This document shows positions 25,320 through 33,518 of a DNA stretch of 64,000 nucleotides, piece by piece (the first letter of the stretch is position 1; every line of letters starts with the position of its first letter). A program made the translations under genes and the position numbers. This DNA comes from Halorubrum trapanicum (lineage in GTDB: Archaea > Halobacteriota > Halobacteria > Halobacteriales > Haloferacaceae). The notes under the pieces are model-generated. The model ran no database searches and was not told where the DNA came from. It saw only the letters and a list, made by a program, of their open reading frames with translations. Location: assembly GCF_017873555.1 (NCBI RefSeq), contig NZ_JAGGKE010000005.1, forward strand, positions 124,001-188,000, read 5' to 3'.

Positions 25320-26150
25320 ATGCTCGGGCTCGAACACGACTTCCGGATCGTCGACACCCGCGCGACCCTCGACCCCGACGAGTCGTCGGTCGCCACCCAC
25401 GGGCGAGACATCTCCCCGGAGCGGCTGGAACGCGAGATGCTCCAGGCGGGGATCGTCCGCGCGGTCGCCAGTCCGGGGCAGCGCGCCGCCGGGCGGAGCT
25501 ACCTCCGCGCGAACAACGCCGTCGCCCGGCTGTCGATCGACCGCCCGTTCGTCGCGTTCGCCCGCCTCAACGGTCCCCGCGACCCGGGGACCGGACCGGT
25601 GTCGGTCGTTCGGAACCTCCGCGCCGAGCGCGACGACCACCACACCCGGCCGGACGACGTCGAGCAGTACTCCTACGACGACCGCTTCCACGGGTTCACG
25701 CTGGCGCCCCACGTCGACGGGCTGCCGAACGAGGACGTGCTCCGCCGACTGGAGGACGCCGACCTCCCACTCTTCGTCCACGCGGGGCGGGAGTTCCCGC
25801 CCGAGGCGGTCGAGACGGAGCTGCTCGGCTACGACCTCCCGCTCGTCCTCGGGAGCTTCGGCGGGTACCCGCTCGACGCCGAACTGATGAACCGGACGCT
25901 GGACCTGCTCGACGACTACGACCGGGTGTACGTCGACACGAGCGCGGTGCGCTACCGCGAGGTGCTCGAACGCGGCGTGCTGGAACACCCCGATCGCGTC
26001 CTCTTCGGCTCCGGCGCGCCCGACGTCCACCCGAACGTCGGCGTGATGGAGGTGCTCACCCTCGACGTCTCCGAGGACCTGATGGCCCGCGTGCTGGCGA
26101 AGAACCCCGCCCGACTCGTCCCCGCGCTCGCCGAGGGCGCCGACGTCTGA
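25320..26150 (+). CDS. Amidohydrolase-family TIM-barrel protein, metal site altered
   Basis: A 276-aa amidohydrolase-2-like protein. LPLFVHAGREFPPEAVE and PDRVLFGSGAPDVHPNVGV correspond to the family His and DRxLFGSDxP motifs. The usual N-terminal metal-binding DxHxH is replaced by VDTRATLDP, and the expected late Asp is replaced by GSGAP, so canonical zinc binding looks compromised. Start at 25320 follows ychF by about 100 nt; possibly co-transcribed with the DUF371 gene. Substrate unknown. Confidence 0.75.
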   Translation: MLGLEHDFRIVDTRATLDPDESSVATHGRDISPERLEREMLQAGIVRAVASPGQRAAGRSYLRANNAVARLSIDRPFVAFARLNGPRDPGTGPVSVVRNLRAERDDHHTRPDDVEQYSYDDRFHGFTLAPHVDGLPNEDVLRRLEDADLPLFVHAGREFPPEAVETELLGYDLPLVLGSFGGYPLDAELMNRTLDLLDDYDRVYVDTSAVRYREVLERGVLEHPDRVLFGSGAPDVHPNVGVMEVLTLDVSEDLMARVLAKNPARLVPALAEGADV

Positions 26151-26224
26151 CCGACCCACTCCTCCGAGCCGATTCCCGCCCCCGAAGCGACGGCCACTTG
26201 TCGCGTCGCGGCCGACCGGCGACA

Positions 26225-26686
26225 ATGAGCGACGACGCCGACGACCCCCACGTCGAGGTGGTCCGCGCGGTCGGCCACGAGAACGTCACCGCCGAGCACG
26301 CGAGCACCGTCGAACTCACGACCGACGACTGGCTCACCCCCGCCGGCGACTGTATCGTCGGAATCGAGGCGGACCGGACCCCCCGTGACTTCTCGGCCGA
26401 GTTCCGCGAGGCGTGCCGGGACGCGGACGCGACGATCGAGGCGACGTTCGTCGTCGACGCGGGCGACGACGAGTACCGAGAGACCATTACGGGCCGCGGC
26501 GACCCCGAACTCACCCTGCTCGACGACCGGTCGATGGTCGGGCGCACCAGCGACTACACCGACGACGAGCGCACGATCCTCGTCGACGGCGACGGGGCCG
26601 CGGCGGACCTCGACCGCGACCTCGTGGCCGCGCTGGCCGACGGGGCCGACCTCACGCTGCGGCTCGAAGTCGACCCGGCGGAGTGA
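26225..26686 (+). CDS. DUF371-family protein
   Basis: A 153-aa small soluble archaeal protein. Pattern AVGHENVTAEHASTVELTTDDWLTPAGDCIVGIEAD, then ITGRGDPELTLLDDRSMVGRTSDY, is characteristic of DUF371. Highly acidic. Start at 26225 (MSDDADDPH), 75 nt after the amidohydrolase. Molecular function not established. Confidence 0.85.
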   Translation: MSDDADDPHVEVVRAVGHENVTAEHASTVELTTDDWLTPAGDCIVGIEADRTPRDFSAEFREACRDADATIEATFVVDAGDDEYRETITGRGDPELTLLDDRSMVGRTSDYTDDERTILVDGDGAAADLDRDLVAALADGADLTLRLEVDPAE

Positions 26687-26846
26687 GACGGGAAGGCCGG
26701 TCGTCGCGATGTTATCGATGGACGGAGACGCAGCTGTGCGTTAGAACGTGTCGCCCCTCAATAAACGGCTCCGTTGGAGTTCTCAAGCGAGGATACGTTC
26801 TCGCAGGCGTGCCGAATACAGGGCGCAGATGTTCTGCGAGTAGCGA

Positions 26847-27137
26847 TCAGCTGTAGCGTTTGTGCGCTTCGTCGATGTCGACGATCTCCACTACCCGGAC
26901 TTCTTCCTTCTCTTCCAGCACGTCGTAGAAGGCGGTGTGGGTACGGCCGATGTGGAGCCGGTAAATCTCTTCACCGTCGACCGTCAGCTTCTCACGGTCG
27001 CCAGAGCCGGCCCCGGGACGTGGATACGGCTCTTCGGCCAGCTTCCGGAGGTTCTCCTTGACGATCCGTGTGCTCTTCTCGTCAAGCGCGGAGACGTACT
27101 CGCGTGCGTCGTCTGCGAGCAGGACGTTATAGCTCAT
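26847..27137 (-). CDS. relE: RelE/ParE-family toxin
   Basis: A 96-aa RelE fold: MSYNVLLADDAREYVSALDEKSTRIVKENLRKLAEEPYPRPG, central GDREKLTVDGEEIYRLHIGRTH and terminal VRVVEIVDIDEAHKRY. RelE toxins cleave mRNA on the ribosome; ParE-like members target gyrase. The start overlaps the upstream antitoxin by 11 nt, which couples toxin to antitoxin synthesis. Lower GC than the neighbourhood suggests acquisition. Confidence 0.88.
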   Translation of the reverse strand: MSYNVLLADDAREYVSALDEKSTRIVKENLRKLAEEPYPRPGAGSGDREKLTVDGEEIYRLHIGRTHTAFYDVLEEKEEVRVVEIVDIDEAHKRYS

Positions 27138-27324
27138 CAAGCGGCGTCAGTTCCTCCGTGTCGGCCTCGCGAACCTCGCGGACCTTGTCGGCAAGCTGAC
27201 GCCGTCGGTGCTCTTGGATCAGTTCGTCCAGCAGATCGTCGTAGGTCTTCCCTGCGGACTTTAACTCGTTCAGTTCCTTCCATCGTTCTTCGGTTACTGG
27301 TATTCTTTTTGTTGCGTTCGTCAT
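27127..27324 (-). CDS. Antitoxin partner of RelE-type toxin
   Basis: A 65-aa protein: MTNATKRIPVTEERWKELNELKSAGKTYDDLLDELIQEHRR, a ribbon-helix-helix-like DNA-binding N-terminus of the type common in archaeal VapB/RelB antitoxins, followed by a charged tail expected to wrap the toxin. ATG at 27324; GTG at 27336 is an alternative. First gene of the operon. Confidence 0.85.
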   Translation of the reverse strand: MTNATKRIPVTEERWKELNELKSAGKTYDDLLDELIQEHRRRQLADKVREVREADTEELTPLDEL

Positions 27325-27336
27325 GGTCGAAGTCAC

Positions 27337-27709
27337 CGGGCTATCCCACAGGGGTTCCCTAGGCCCCTTGCGCCGTGGCGTGCGCTAAATACGGTACACA
27401 ACGAGGCTCAGTCCATCTACCCGCGCAACTGGATGTCGTCAGAGCCTCGTTGCAAATCCTTACAACCTTTACAATATAAAGGCAGCGCTGAGACGATGAC
27501 ACGGAGATGGCGATTTGATTTCTAACCGAGAAAGTTGGTCTACAGCTCGTTCTAACGGGTTCTATAATTTAAACAGAGAGCATAATACGGCACTTGTGCT
27601 GACTACATCGTCCGTATCCAGCAACCAGTCCCTAACAGCCGCTGAGAAGTTCACCGAGGCTACATAAATGAGTGAGCGATTGGGACCGAGGCGCTGAAAG
27701 CATCAACAG
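27337..27709. other. Low-GC intergenic region with 11-bp inverted repeat
   Basis: No credible gene. CAACGAGGCTC (27399-27409) and GAGCCTCGTTG (27442-27452) form a perfect 11-bp inverted repeat with a 32-nt loop. Downstream sequence is A/T-rich (TACAATATAAAG; CTATAATTTAAAC). Possibly an insertion scar or terminator region next to the toxin-antitoxin pair. Confidence 0.5.
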
Positions 27710-28309
27710 TCAGATCGGCAGTTCGGCGTCCGCGCCGACGACGCGGTCCGGCTCCGCGGGCGCGCGCCAGTCGGTCGTCCGCTCCAGTAGCTGGACGACC
27801 ATCCGGCCCGTCACGCCCCAGACGGTGTAGCCGTCGACGTGGAAGTAGTGGACGCGGTGGTCGCCGTACTCCGGGTGGCCGACGCGGCGCTCCGACTCGT
27901 AGTTCGCGGGGTCGGTGAGCGCGTCGACCGAGAGGACCGCCACCTCCGCGACCTCCGACTCGTCGGGAATATACTCGCGGTCGGGCGCGACGCCGACGAA
28001 CGGGCGGACCGCGTACTTGCTCGACGTGCGTGTGTCGTCGAGGCGGCCGACCACATCCACCTCGTTCGGCCGCATCCCGACCTCCTCGTCGGCCTCGCGC
28101 AGTGCGGTGTCCGTCAGCGTCCGGTCGATCGGCTCGCGGCCACCGCCGGGGAAGCTCATCTGCCCGGGGTGCTCGCCGAGGTGCGCTGCGCGCTTGGTGA
28201 ACAGCAGGTGGGCGTCGCCGCCGCGCTCGACCACCGGCGCCAGCACCGCCGCCTCCCGCCGCCCGGCGAGCGACTGCGGCGCGTGTCGACGCAGCCCCGA
28301 CAGGTCCAT
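27710..28309 (-). CDS. Nudix hydrolase, CoA pyrophosphatase type
   Basis: A 199-aa hydrolase cleaving nucleoside-diphosphate-linked substrates. Nudix box GGGREPIDRTLTDTALREADEEVG matches GX5EX7REUXEEXGU, and the upstream LLFTKRAAHLGEHPGQMSFPGG matches the CoA-specific NUDT7/NudL extension (LLT-R-LR-HxGQxxFPGG). Probable role: CoA or oxidised-CoA turnover. Divergent from proS. Confidence 0.9.
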   Translation of the reverse strand: MDLSGLRRHAPQSLAGRREAAVLAPVVERGGDAHLLFTKRAAHLGEHPGQMSFPGGGREPIDRTLTDTALREADEEVGMRPNEVDVVGRLDDTRTSSKYAVRPFVGVAPDREYIPDESEVAEVAVLSVDALTDPANYESERRVGHPEYGDHRVHYFHVDGYTVWGVTGRMVVQLLERTTDWRAPAEPDRVVGADAELPI

Positions 28310-28467
28310 GGACGAGGTAGGCGACGCGAGGCGGTTAACGTTTCCCCGAATTCCGTCCGCGTGGGACGTGAGCGTCCGCCAGGGATTCGGGCTGAATCGA
28401 CCCGGCGCCCGCGGCGCGGCGGTCGGGTTCGGACCTTTTAAGCCCGCGACACCCGCTTTCGAGAGTA

Positions 28468-29943
28468 ATGAGCGACGACGACCAGGAGCTCGGGATCACC
28501 GAGTCCAAGACGCACAACACCGGCGAGTGGTACGCCGAGGTCGTACAGAAGGCCGGGCTGGCCGACTACGGGCCGGAGGGGATGAGCGGCTTCATCGTCA
28601 CCCGCCCGCGGGCGTACGCGGTCTGGGAGCGGCTCCAGGGGTTCCTCGACGCGAAGTTCAAGGACACCGGCGTTCAGAACGCCTACTTCCCGCTGTTCAT
28701 CCCCGAGTCGTATCTCGAACGGGAGAAGGACATCGTCGAGGGGTTCGACCCCGAGGTGGCGTGGGTCGAAGAGGCGGGCAACAAGGAGCTGGAGGAGCGG
28801 CTCGCGGTCCGGCCCACCTCCGAGTCGATCATCACGCCGTACATCTCGCAGTGGGTGCGGAGCCACCGCGACCTCCCGCTGCGCGTGAACCAGTGGTGTT
28901 CGGTCGTCCGGTGGGAGGCGACCGAGACGAAGCCCTTCTTCCGCACGAAGGAGTTCCTCTGGCAGGAGGGCCACACCGCGCACGCGACGAGCGAGGACGC
29001 GTGGGAGGAGACGATGACGCGGCTCGACCAGTACGAGTCCGTCTACGAGGACCTGCTGGCGCTGCCGGTCCTGAAGGGGCAAAAGCCCGACCACGACAAG
29101 TTCCCCGGCGCGGACACGACGACGACCGTCGAGGCGCTGATGCCCGACGGAAAGTCGGTCCAGGCCGGCACCTCCCACCACCTCGGGCAGTCGTTCGCGG
29201 AGGCGTTCGACATCACCTACTCCGACGAGGACGAGGAGGAGCGCGTCGCCCACACCACCTCGTGGGGGCTCTCGTGGCGCGCGCTGGGCGCGCTGATCAT
29301 GACCCACTCCGACGAGCAGGGGCTGGTCTTGCCCCACACCGTCGCGCCCACGCAGGTCGTCGTCGTTCCCATCTGGCAAGAGGACACGAAAGACGACGTG
29401 CTGGAGTACGCCGAGAGCGTGGTCGACGACCTCGACGAGGCCGGCGTCCGCGTCGAGCTGGACGACCGCGACGAGCGCAATCCCGGGTTCAAGTTCAACG
29501 AACACGAGCTGAACGGCGTCCCGCTCCGGATCGAGATCGGCCCCCACGAGGTCGACGACGAGGAGCTGACGCTCGTCCACCGCCCCGACGGCGAGAGCGT
29601 CGAGGTCGACCGCGACGGCGTCGCGGAGACCGTCCGCGAGGAGTTCGACGAGATCTACGCCAAGCTGTACGCGACCGCCGAGGAGACCCTCGACGACGGC
29701 GTGCGCGAGGCCGACGACCGCGCCGACATCTTGGGGACCCTCGGACAGCACGGCGGCTACGTGAAGGCGCCGTGGTGCGGCGACGAGGCCTGCGAGGAGC
29801 CGATCAAGGAGCCGCTGGCCGCCGAGATCGTGATGGTCCCGTTCGAGGACGAGGACCCCCTCGCCGACGGCGACGCCGACGAGACGTGTGCGATGTGCGA
29901 CGCCGACGCCGAGCGGACCGCCTACTTCGCGAAGACGTACTGA
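28468..29943 (+). CDS. proS: Prolyl-tRNA synthetase
   Basis: A 491-aa class II synthetase of the archaeal/eukaryotic ProS type. Motif 1 region VQNAYFPLFIPESYLEREKDIVEGF, VRPTSESIITPYISQWV, motif 2 FFRTKEFLWQEGHTAHAT, motif 3 TSWGLSWRALGALIMTHSD. Anticodon-binding domain follows (QVVVVPIWQ). The C-terminal zinc domain has WCGDEACEE and ETCAMCD and ends in Tyr. A TTTTAAG box (28435-28441) is about 29 nt upstream, so leaderless. Confidence 0.97.
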   Translation: MSDDDQELGITESKTHNTGEWYAEVVQKAGLADYGPEGMSGFIVTRPRAYAVWERLQGFLDAKFKDTGVQNAYFPLFIPESYLEREKDIVEGFDPEVAWVEEAGNKELEERLAVRPTSESIITPYISQWVRSHRDLPLRVNQWCSVVRWEATETKPFFRTKEFLWQEGHTAHATSEDAWEETMTRLDQYESVYEDLLALPVLKGQKPDHDKFPGADTTTTVEALMPDGKSVQAGTSHHLGQSFAEAFDITYSDEDEEERVAHTTSWGLSWRALGALIMTHSDEQGLVLPHTVAPTQVVVVPIWQEDTKDDVLEYAESVVDDLDEAGVRVELDDRDERNPGFKFNEHELNGVPLRIEIGPHEVDDEELTLVHRPDGESVEVDRDGVAETVREEFDEIYAKLYATAEETLDDGVREADDRADILGTLGQHGGYVKAPWCGDEACEEPIKEPLAAEIVMVPFEDEDPLADGDADETCAMCDADAERTAYFAKTY

Positions 29944-30097
29944 GTCGCGACGCCGGAGGACTCGAGCGGACGGCAGCTCCGCGACGACGGGGATTTTCGA
30001 GGCGTCGTCCGTCCCCGCCGCGTCCTGCGATTAATCCGCGTTGATCCGGCTTAACGGAGTTCCGGATATATAGGTGCGGAGCGCGTACGGTCCGGTA

Positions 30098-31213
30098 ATG
30101 AACCGATGGATCGCGAGCCTCGTCGTCGCGGCCGTCGCTGGGGCGGTGATCGTCGGGACCGCCGCCGCCGCGCCGGCGGGAGTAGCGACCGCACAGACCG
30201 ATCCGACGACGAACGGGAGCGGCGCGAACGCGACGCCCGACCTCAGTCCCGGAGAGCGCCTGTCCGGCGTCATCGGCGTTCAGGGCGCCGAGATCGAGGG
30301 CGAGGTGGAGTCGCGCGCCTTCGAGGTCGGACTCCGGGAGGCCGAGACCAACGAGAGCCGCGCCGACGTCGTCGCGGAGCGCCTGAACCGGACCGAAGAG
30401 CGGCTCGCGGAACTGGAACAGCAACAGCGGGAGCTCCGCGAGCGACGCGCGGCCGGCGAGTTGAGTCAGGGCGCGTACGCCGCGCGGATGGCGACGACGA
30501 CCGCGCGGATTGAGACGCTCTCCCGGGGGCTGAACCGGAGCGCGAGCGCGGCCGCCGAACTCCCGGCCGTCGTCCGCAACGAGACGGGCGTCGACGACGA
30601 GCGGCTGTCGACCCTTCGAGAGCGCGCGAACGAGCTTAGCGGGCCCGAGGTCGCCGCCATCGCCCGCGGCGTGGCCGGCGAGGGCGTCGGCGGGCCGGTC
30701 GGAGCGAACCGACGCGGTCCGCCGGGCAACGCGACCGACCGCGGCCCGCCGGGCGACGCCGGTCCGCCCGGGAACGGCCCGGGCGTCGGCGGTCCCGGAA
30801 ACGGATCTGCGGGAGCGCCGGGAGCGGGAGCGGGACCGGGAAACGGATCTGCGGGAGCGCCGGGAGCGGGAGCGGGACCGGGAAACGGATCTGCGGGAGC
30901 GCCGGGAGCGGGACCGGGAAACGGAGCGGGTGGACCGCCTGAGGCGGGACCGGGGAACGGCTCTGGCGGACCGCCTGAGGCGGGACCGGGGAACGGCTCT
31001 GGCGGACCGCCGGGAGCGGGTAACGCGACCGACGACGGAAACGGAGACGCGTCGAACGGCCCGCCCACCGGCTCCGGACGCGGGTCCGGAGAAGGCGGTT
31101 CGAGCGGTGACGGCTCCGACGGAGCGGGTGGCGGCAGCGGCCCTCCCTCGCTCGAACGGACGGCGGGCGTCTTGGCTTCGATAGTCGACGACCCGTGGGT
31201 CCGCTCCGCGTGA
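30098..31213 (+). CDS. Secreted Gly/Pro/Asn-rich repeat protein
   Basis: A 371-aa protein. Signal peptide MNRWIASLVVAAVAGAVIVG, then an Asn/Thr-rich mature start, a charged coiled-coil (RLNRTEERLAELEQQQREL, residues about 90-125) and, from about residue 205, low-complexity Gly-Ala-Pro repeats. Many N-x-S/T sequons suggest a glycosylated surface protein. DNA repeats of about 42 bp and 36 bp underlie the Gly-rich part. TATA-like GATATATAG about 30 nt upstream. No catalytic domain seen. Confidence 0.7.
   Translation: MNRWIASLVVAAVAGAVIVGTAAAAPAGVATAQTDPTTNGSGANATPDLSPGERLSGVIGVQGAEIEGEVESRAFEVGLREAETNESRADVVAERLNRTEERLAELEQQQRELRERRAAGELSQGAYAARMATTTARIETLSRGLNRSASAAAELPAVVRNETGVDDERLSTLRERANELSGPEVAAIARGVAGEGVGGPVGANRRGPPGNATDRGPPGDAGPPGNGPGVGGPGNGSAGAPGAGAGPGNGSAGAPGAGAGPGNGSAGAPGAGPGNGAGGPPEAGPGNGSGGPPEAGPGNGSGGPPGAGNATDDGNGDASNGPPTGSGRGSGEGGSSGDGSDGAGGGSGPPSLERTAGVLASIVDDPWVRSA
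30796..31018 (+). repeat. Intragenic 42-bp and 36-bp tandem repeats
   Basis: Units containing GGAAACGGATCTGCGGGAGC recur every 42 bp near 30797, 30839 and 30881, then a 36-bp unit containing ACCGGGGAACGGCTCTGGCG recurs near 30950 and 30986. They encode GNGSAGAPGAG- and GNGSGGPPEAG-type peptides. Likely to vary in copy number between strains. Confidence 0.8.
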
Positions 31214-31282
31214 GCGGCGTCGAACGGTGAACGCGGGTTCCTGCGGAAACCGATTCCCGGCGGGCGGTCGAGGCCGCCGCGG

Positions 31283-32575
31283 ATGGGAAGGAATTTTACG
31301 GCACCTCTTGTGAATTTGTCCGTGCAGCGAGCGTCGGTCCTCCTCGTGGTCGTCGCCCTGCTCGGAGCCGCCGGTCTCGCGCTCGGCGCCGGCGGCGCGG
31401 GCGCCGTCCCGTTCGAGGGCGGGTTCGCGCAGATGGACGTCGAACCGGACGACGTCTCGATGGAGGTCGCCGTCCAGCCGGACGGCGACGCGCGGTGGAC
31501 CGTCGAGTACCGGATCCGGCTCGGCACCGACGAGGAGGAGCGGGCGTTCGAACAGCTCCGCGCGGACGTCGAGAACGACACCGAGGCGTACACGAGCCGC
31601 TTTCGCGAGCGGATGGTCTCGACCGCGAGGACCGCCGAGGAGGCGACCGGCCGCAACATGACCGTGTCGAACGCGACCGTGACCGCCGAGCGCCGCGAGC
31701 TTCCCCAGTCGTACGGCGTGTTGACCTACCGGTTCGAGTGGACGAACTTCGCCGCCGTCGACGGGGACCGACTGCGCGTCGGCGACGCGGTCGACGGCCT
31801 GTTCCTCGACGACTCCTCGTCGCTCATCGTCTCGTGGCCGGAGGGGTACCGCCTCGCGGAGACGACGCCGGGCCCGAGCGAGGTGCGCGAGCGGTCCGTC
31901 GTCTGGAACGGTCCCGTCGACTTCTCGGCCGGCCAGCCGCGGATCGCAGTCGCCCCCGCGGGAGCACTCTCGGGGATACCGACCGCCGGTCTCGTCGCGC
32001 TTCTCGGTCTCCTCGTCGTCGCCGGCGGAGCCGTCGCCTATCGTCGGCGAGGGGGAGCCGACGGCGAGGGGGCGGGAGTCGTCGCGACCGGAGGTGCCAG
32101 CGCCCCGGCGGAGAGCGATACGCCGGGGGACGACGCGGACGCGGGCGCGGTCGGCGCGAGTGCGGGCGGCGCGGCGTCGACCCCCGACGCGAGCGACGAG
32201 CCGGACTCCGGGGACGAAGGCGACGCGGACTCCGCGACCGGATCGGAGGGGCCGCCCCCCGTCGACAGCGACCTGCTGAGCAACGAAGAGCAGGTGCTTC
32301 GGCTGATCGAGTCGGAGGGCGGGCGGATGAAACAGAAGCGGGTGGCCGAGGAGCTGGACTGGACCGCCGCGAAGACGAGCCAGGTGGTGACGGGGCTGCG
32401 CGACGAGGGCGACCTCGACGGCTTCCGGCTGGGCCGCGAGAACGTCCTCTCGCTGCCCGACTACGATCCAGAAAGCGATTCGAGTGGGGACGGCAAGGAC
32501 GGGAAGGCCGAGACGGCCGAGGAGAGCGACGACGCCGACGGGAGTGACGACGCCGACGCTACCGGGAGCGACTGA
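31283..32575 (+). CDS. Membrane-anchored protein with cytoplasmic winged helix-turn-helix
   Basis: About 430 aa. N-terminal signal (SVLLVVVALLGAAGLALG), an extracellular beta-rich domain of about 190 residues, a transmembrane helix (TAGLVALLGLLVVAGGAVAY) followed by RRR, a long acidic linker, and a C-terminal winged HTH (LLSNEEQVLRLIESEGGRMKQK; AAKTSQVVTGLRDEGD). This suggests a one-component surface sensor-regulator. An A/T-rich box at 31289-31297 would place the transcript start near 31318, so TTG 31316 or GTG 31322 may be the real start. Confidence 0.8.
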   Translation: MGRNFTAPLVNLSVQRASVLLVVVALLGAAGLALGAGGAGAVPFEGGFAQMDVEPDDVSMEVAVQPDGDARWTVEYRIRLGTDEEERAFEQLRADVENDTEAYTSRFRERMVSTARTAEEATGRNMTVSNATVTAERRELPQSYGVLTYRFEWTNFAAVDGDRLRVGDAVDGLFLDDSSSLIVSWPEGYRLAETTPGPSEVRERSVVWNGPVDFSAGQPRIAVAPAGALSGIPTAGLVALLGLLVVAGGAVAYRRRGGADGEGAGVVATGGASAPAESDTPGDDADAGAVGASAGGAASTPDASDEPDSGDEGDADSATGSEGPPPVDSDLLSNEEQVLRLIESEGGRMKQKRVAEELDWTAAKTSQVVTGLRDEGDLDGFRLGRENVLSLPDYDPESDSSGDGKDGKAETAEESDDADGSDDADATGSD

Positions 32576-32617
32576 TCGGACCGACGACGAACCGAGAACG
32601 GTCGGGTACGACGCCGG

Positions 32618-32749
32618 TCACAGGTCCCGCGAGCGTCCGATGTGACGCAGTTCGCCGCCGCACTCGCACTGGCCGGGCGATTCCGTTCGCCGACCGCATT
32701 TGAAACACTCGTACACTTCCTCGCTGTCGCAGTCGTATTCTGGTCGCAT
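32618..32749 (-). CDS. Small zinc-ribbon (rubrerythrin-like) protein, 43 aa
   Basis: Reading the minus strand gives MRPEYDCDSEEVYECFKCG, then RRTESPGQCECGGELRHIG and a short tail. CxxC (CFKC) and CxC (CEC) pairs fit a rubredoxin/zinc-ribbon knuckle, the haloarchaeal rubrerythrin-like mini-protein type. A minus-strand GATTATCTAAC box (about 32769-32779) is 26 nt upstream, giving a leaderless start. A longer ORF in another frame here is a shadow. Confidence 0.75.
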   Translation of the reverse strand: MRPEYDCDSEEVYECFKCGRRTESPGQCECGGELRHIGRSRDL

Positions 32750-32893
32750 ATCACGGTGTACGTCCCCTTGTTAGATAATCACACACCTAATATTGTTTCG
32801 AGAATATAAATCAAACAGCGAGTGGCGGTGACCGAACGATCGGAACTCCGTAGAGGGTCGAGACTCTCCGAGTCGGCGTCGATTCGGCAGAAA

Positions 32894-32966
32894 AGCCGGA
32901 GGAGGGATTTGAACCCTCGACCTATTCCTTACGAAGGAATCGCTCTGCCAGCTGAGCTACCCCGGC
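32894..32966 (-). tRNA. tRNA-Thr (anticodon CGU)
   Basis: A 73-nt cloverleaf on the minus strand: acceptor GCCGGGG pairs with CTCCGGC (one G-U), discriminator U at 32894. Anticodon loop TTCGTAA closed by ATTCC/GGAAT gives CGT (plus-strand 32931-32933), reading ACG. T arm GAGGGTTCAAATCCCTC. CCA not encoded. Flanked by an A/T-rich stretch. Confidence 0.95.
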
Positions 32967-33518
32967 GCACTCAATAATTCCCGGAGGGAAAAATAAGGGT
33001 TCCGAAACGGGGACGGAGCGGCGATCCGCCCTGTCGCTTCCGGAGCGAGGAATCGGCGAGTTCCACCGGTAGTAAGCACACGTTCGTCACGGTAGTCGAG
33101 ATATTCTACACCAACACGCAAGAGAACTGCGAATACAATAGAGGAATATAAGGAAAAAGACTAAATACGTGTTCGGACCTCCATCTAATCGTGATGACAC
33201 CGCCCGCGTGCCGAGACGGCGGGGATCGACTCCCCCGGCGGTGCGTGCCCGGTCGAAGCCCGTACCGGGCGGCGAGGGTTCCGTCGGTCGTCACCCCCAC
33301 GGCGACTCGACGCGGCCGTCATCCCCAGCAGCGTTCCGTCGCGGCGACCGTGTGAAACGCGTCTCCGACGCGCCAAGCGCAAAATCGCCTCTGGTCCGAC
33401 GACTCGTGCCGCGACAGCTTGTCATGTGACGGGCCCCCAGCCGCTCCGCCCCGACCCCCCTCGGGACGGCGCGGCGTTTTCGCTGTCTCGACCTCGACTC
33501 GCGAGCGACGCGAGCGGA
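32967..33518. other. Intergenic region without recognisable gene
   Basis: 550 bases between tRNA-Thr and trm5. The left part (about 33090-33175) is A/T-rich with AATAGAGGAATATAAGGAAAAAGACTA-like promoter sequence on the plus strand. The right part is GC-rich with only short, Arg/Pro-rich ORFs on either strand. An uncharacterised short transcript is possible, but nothing supports a gene call. Confidence 0.4.

Noticed and set aside
32461-32754. 97-codon minus-strand ORF at the zinc-ribbon locus
   Set aside because: Extends antisense into the acidic tail of the HTH membrane protein. The alternative 43-aa frame has Cys knuckles and a correctly placed promoter.
33106-33300. 64-codon ORF in the tRNA-Thr/trm5 gap
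   Set aside because: No promoter spacing, no domain and no compositional signature of a haloarchaeal protein.
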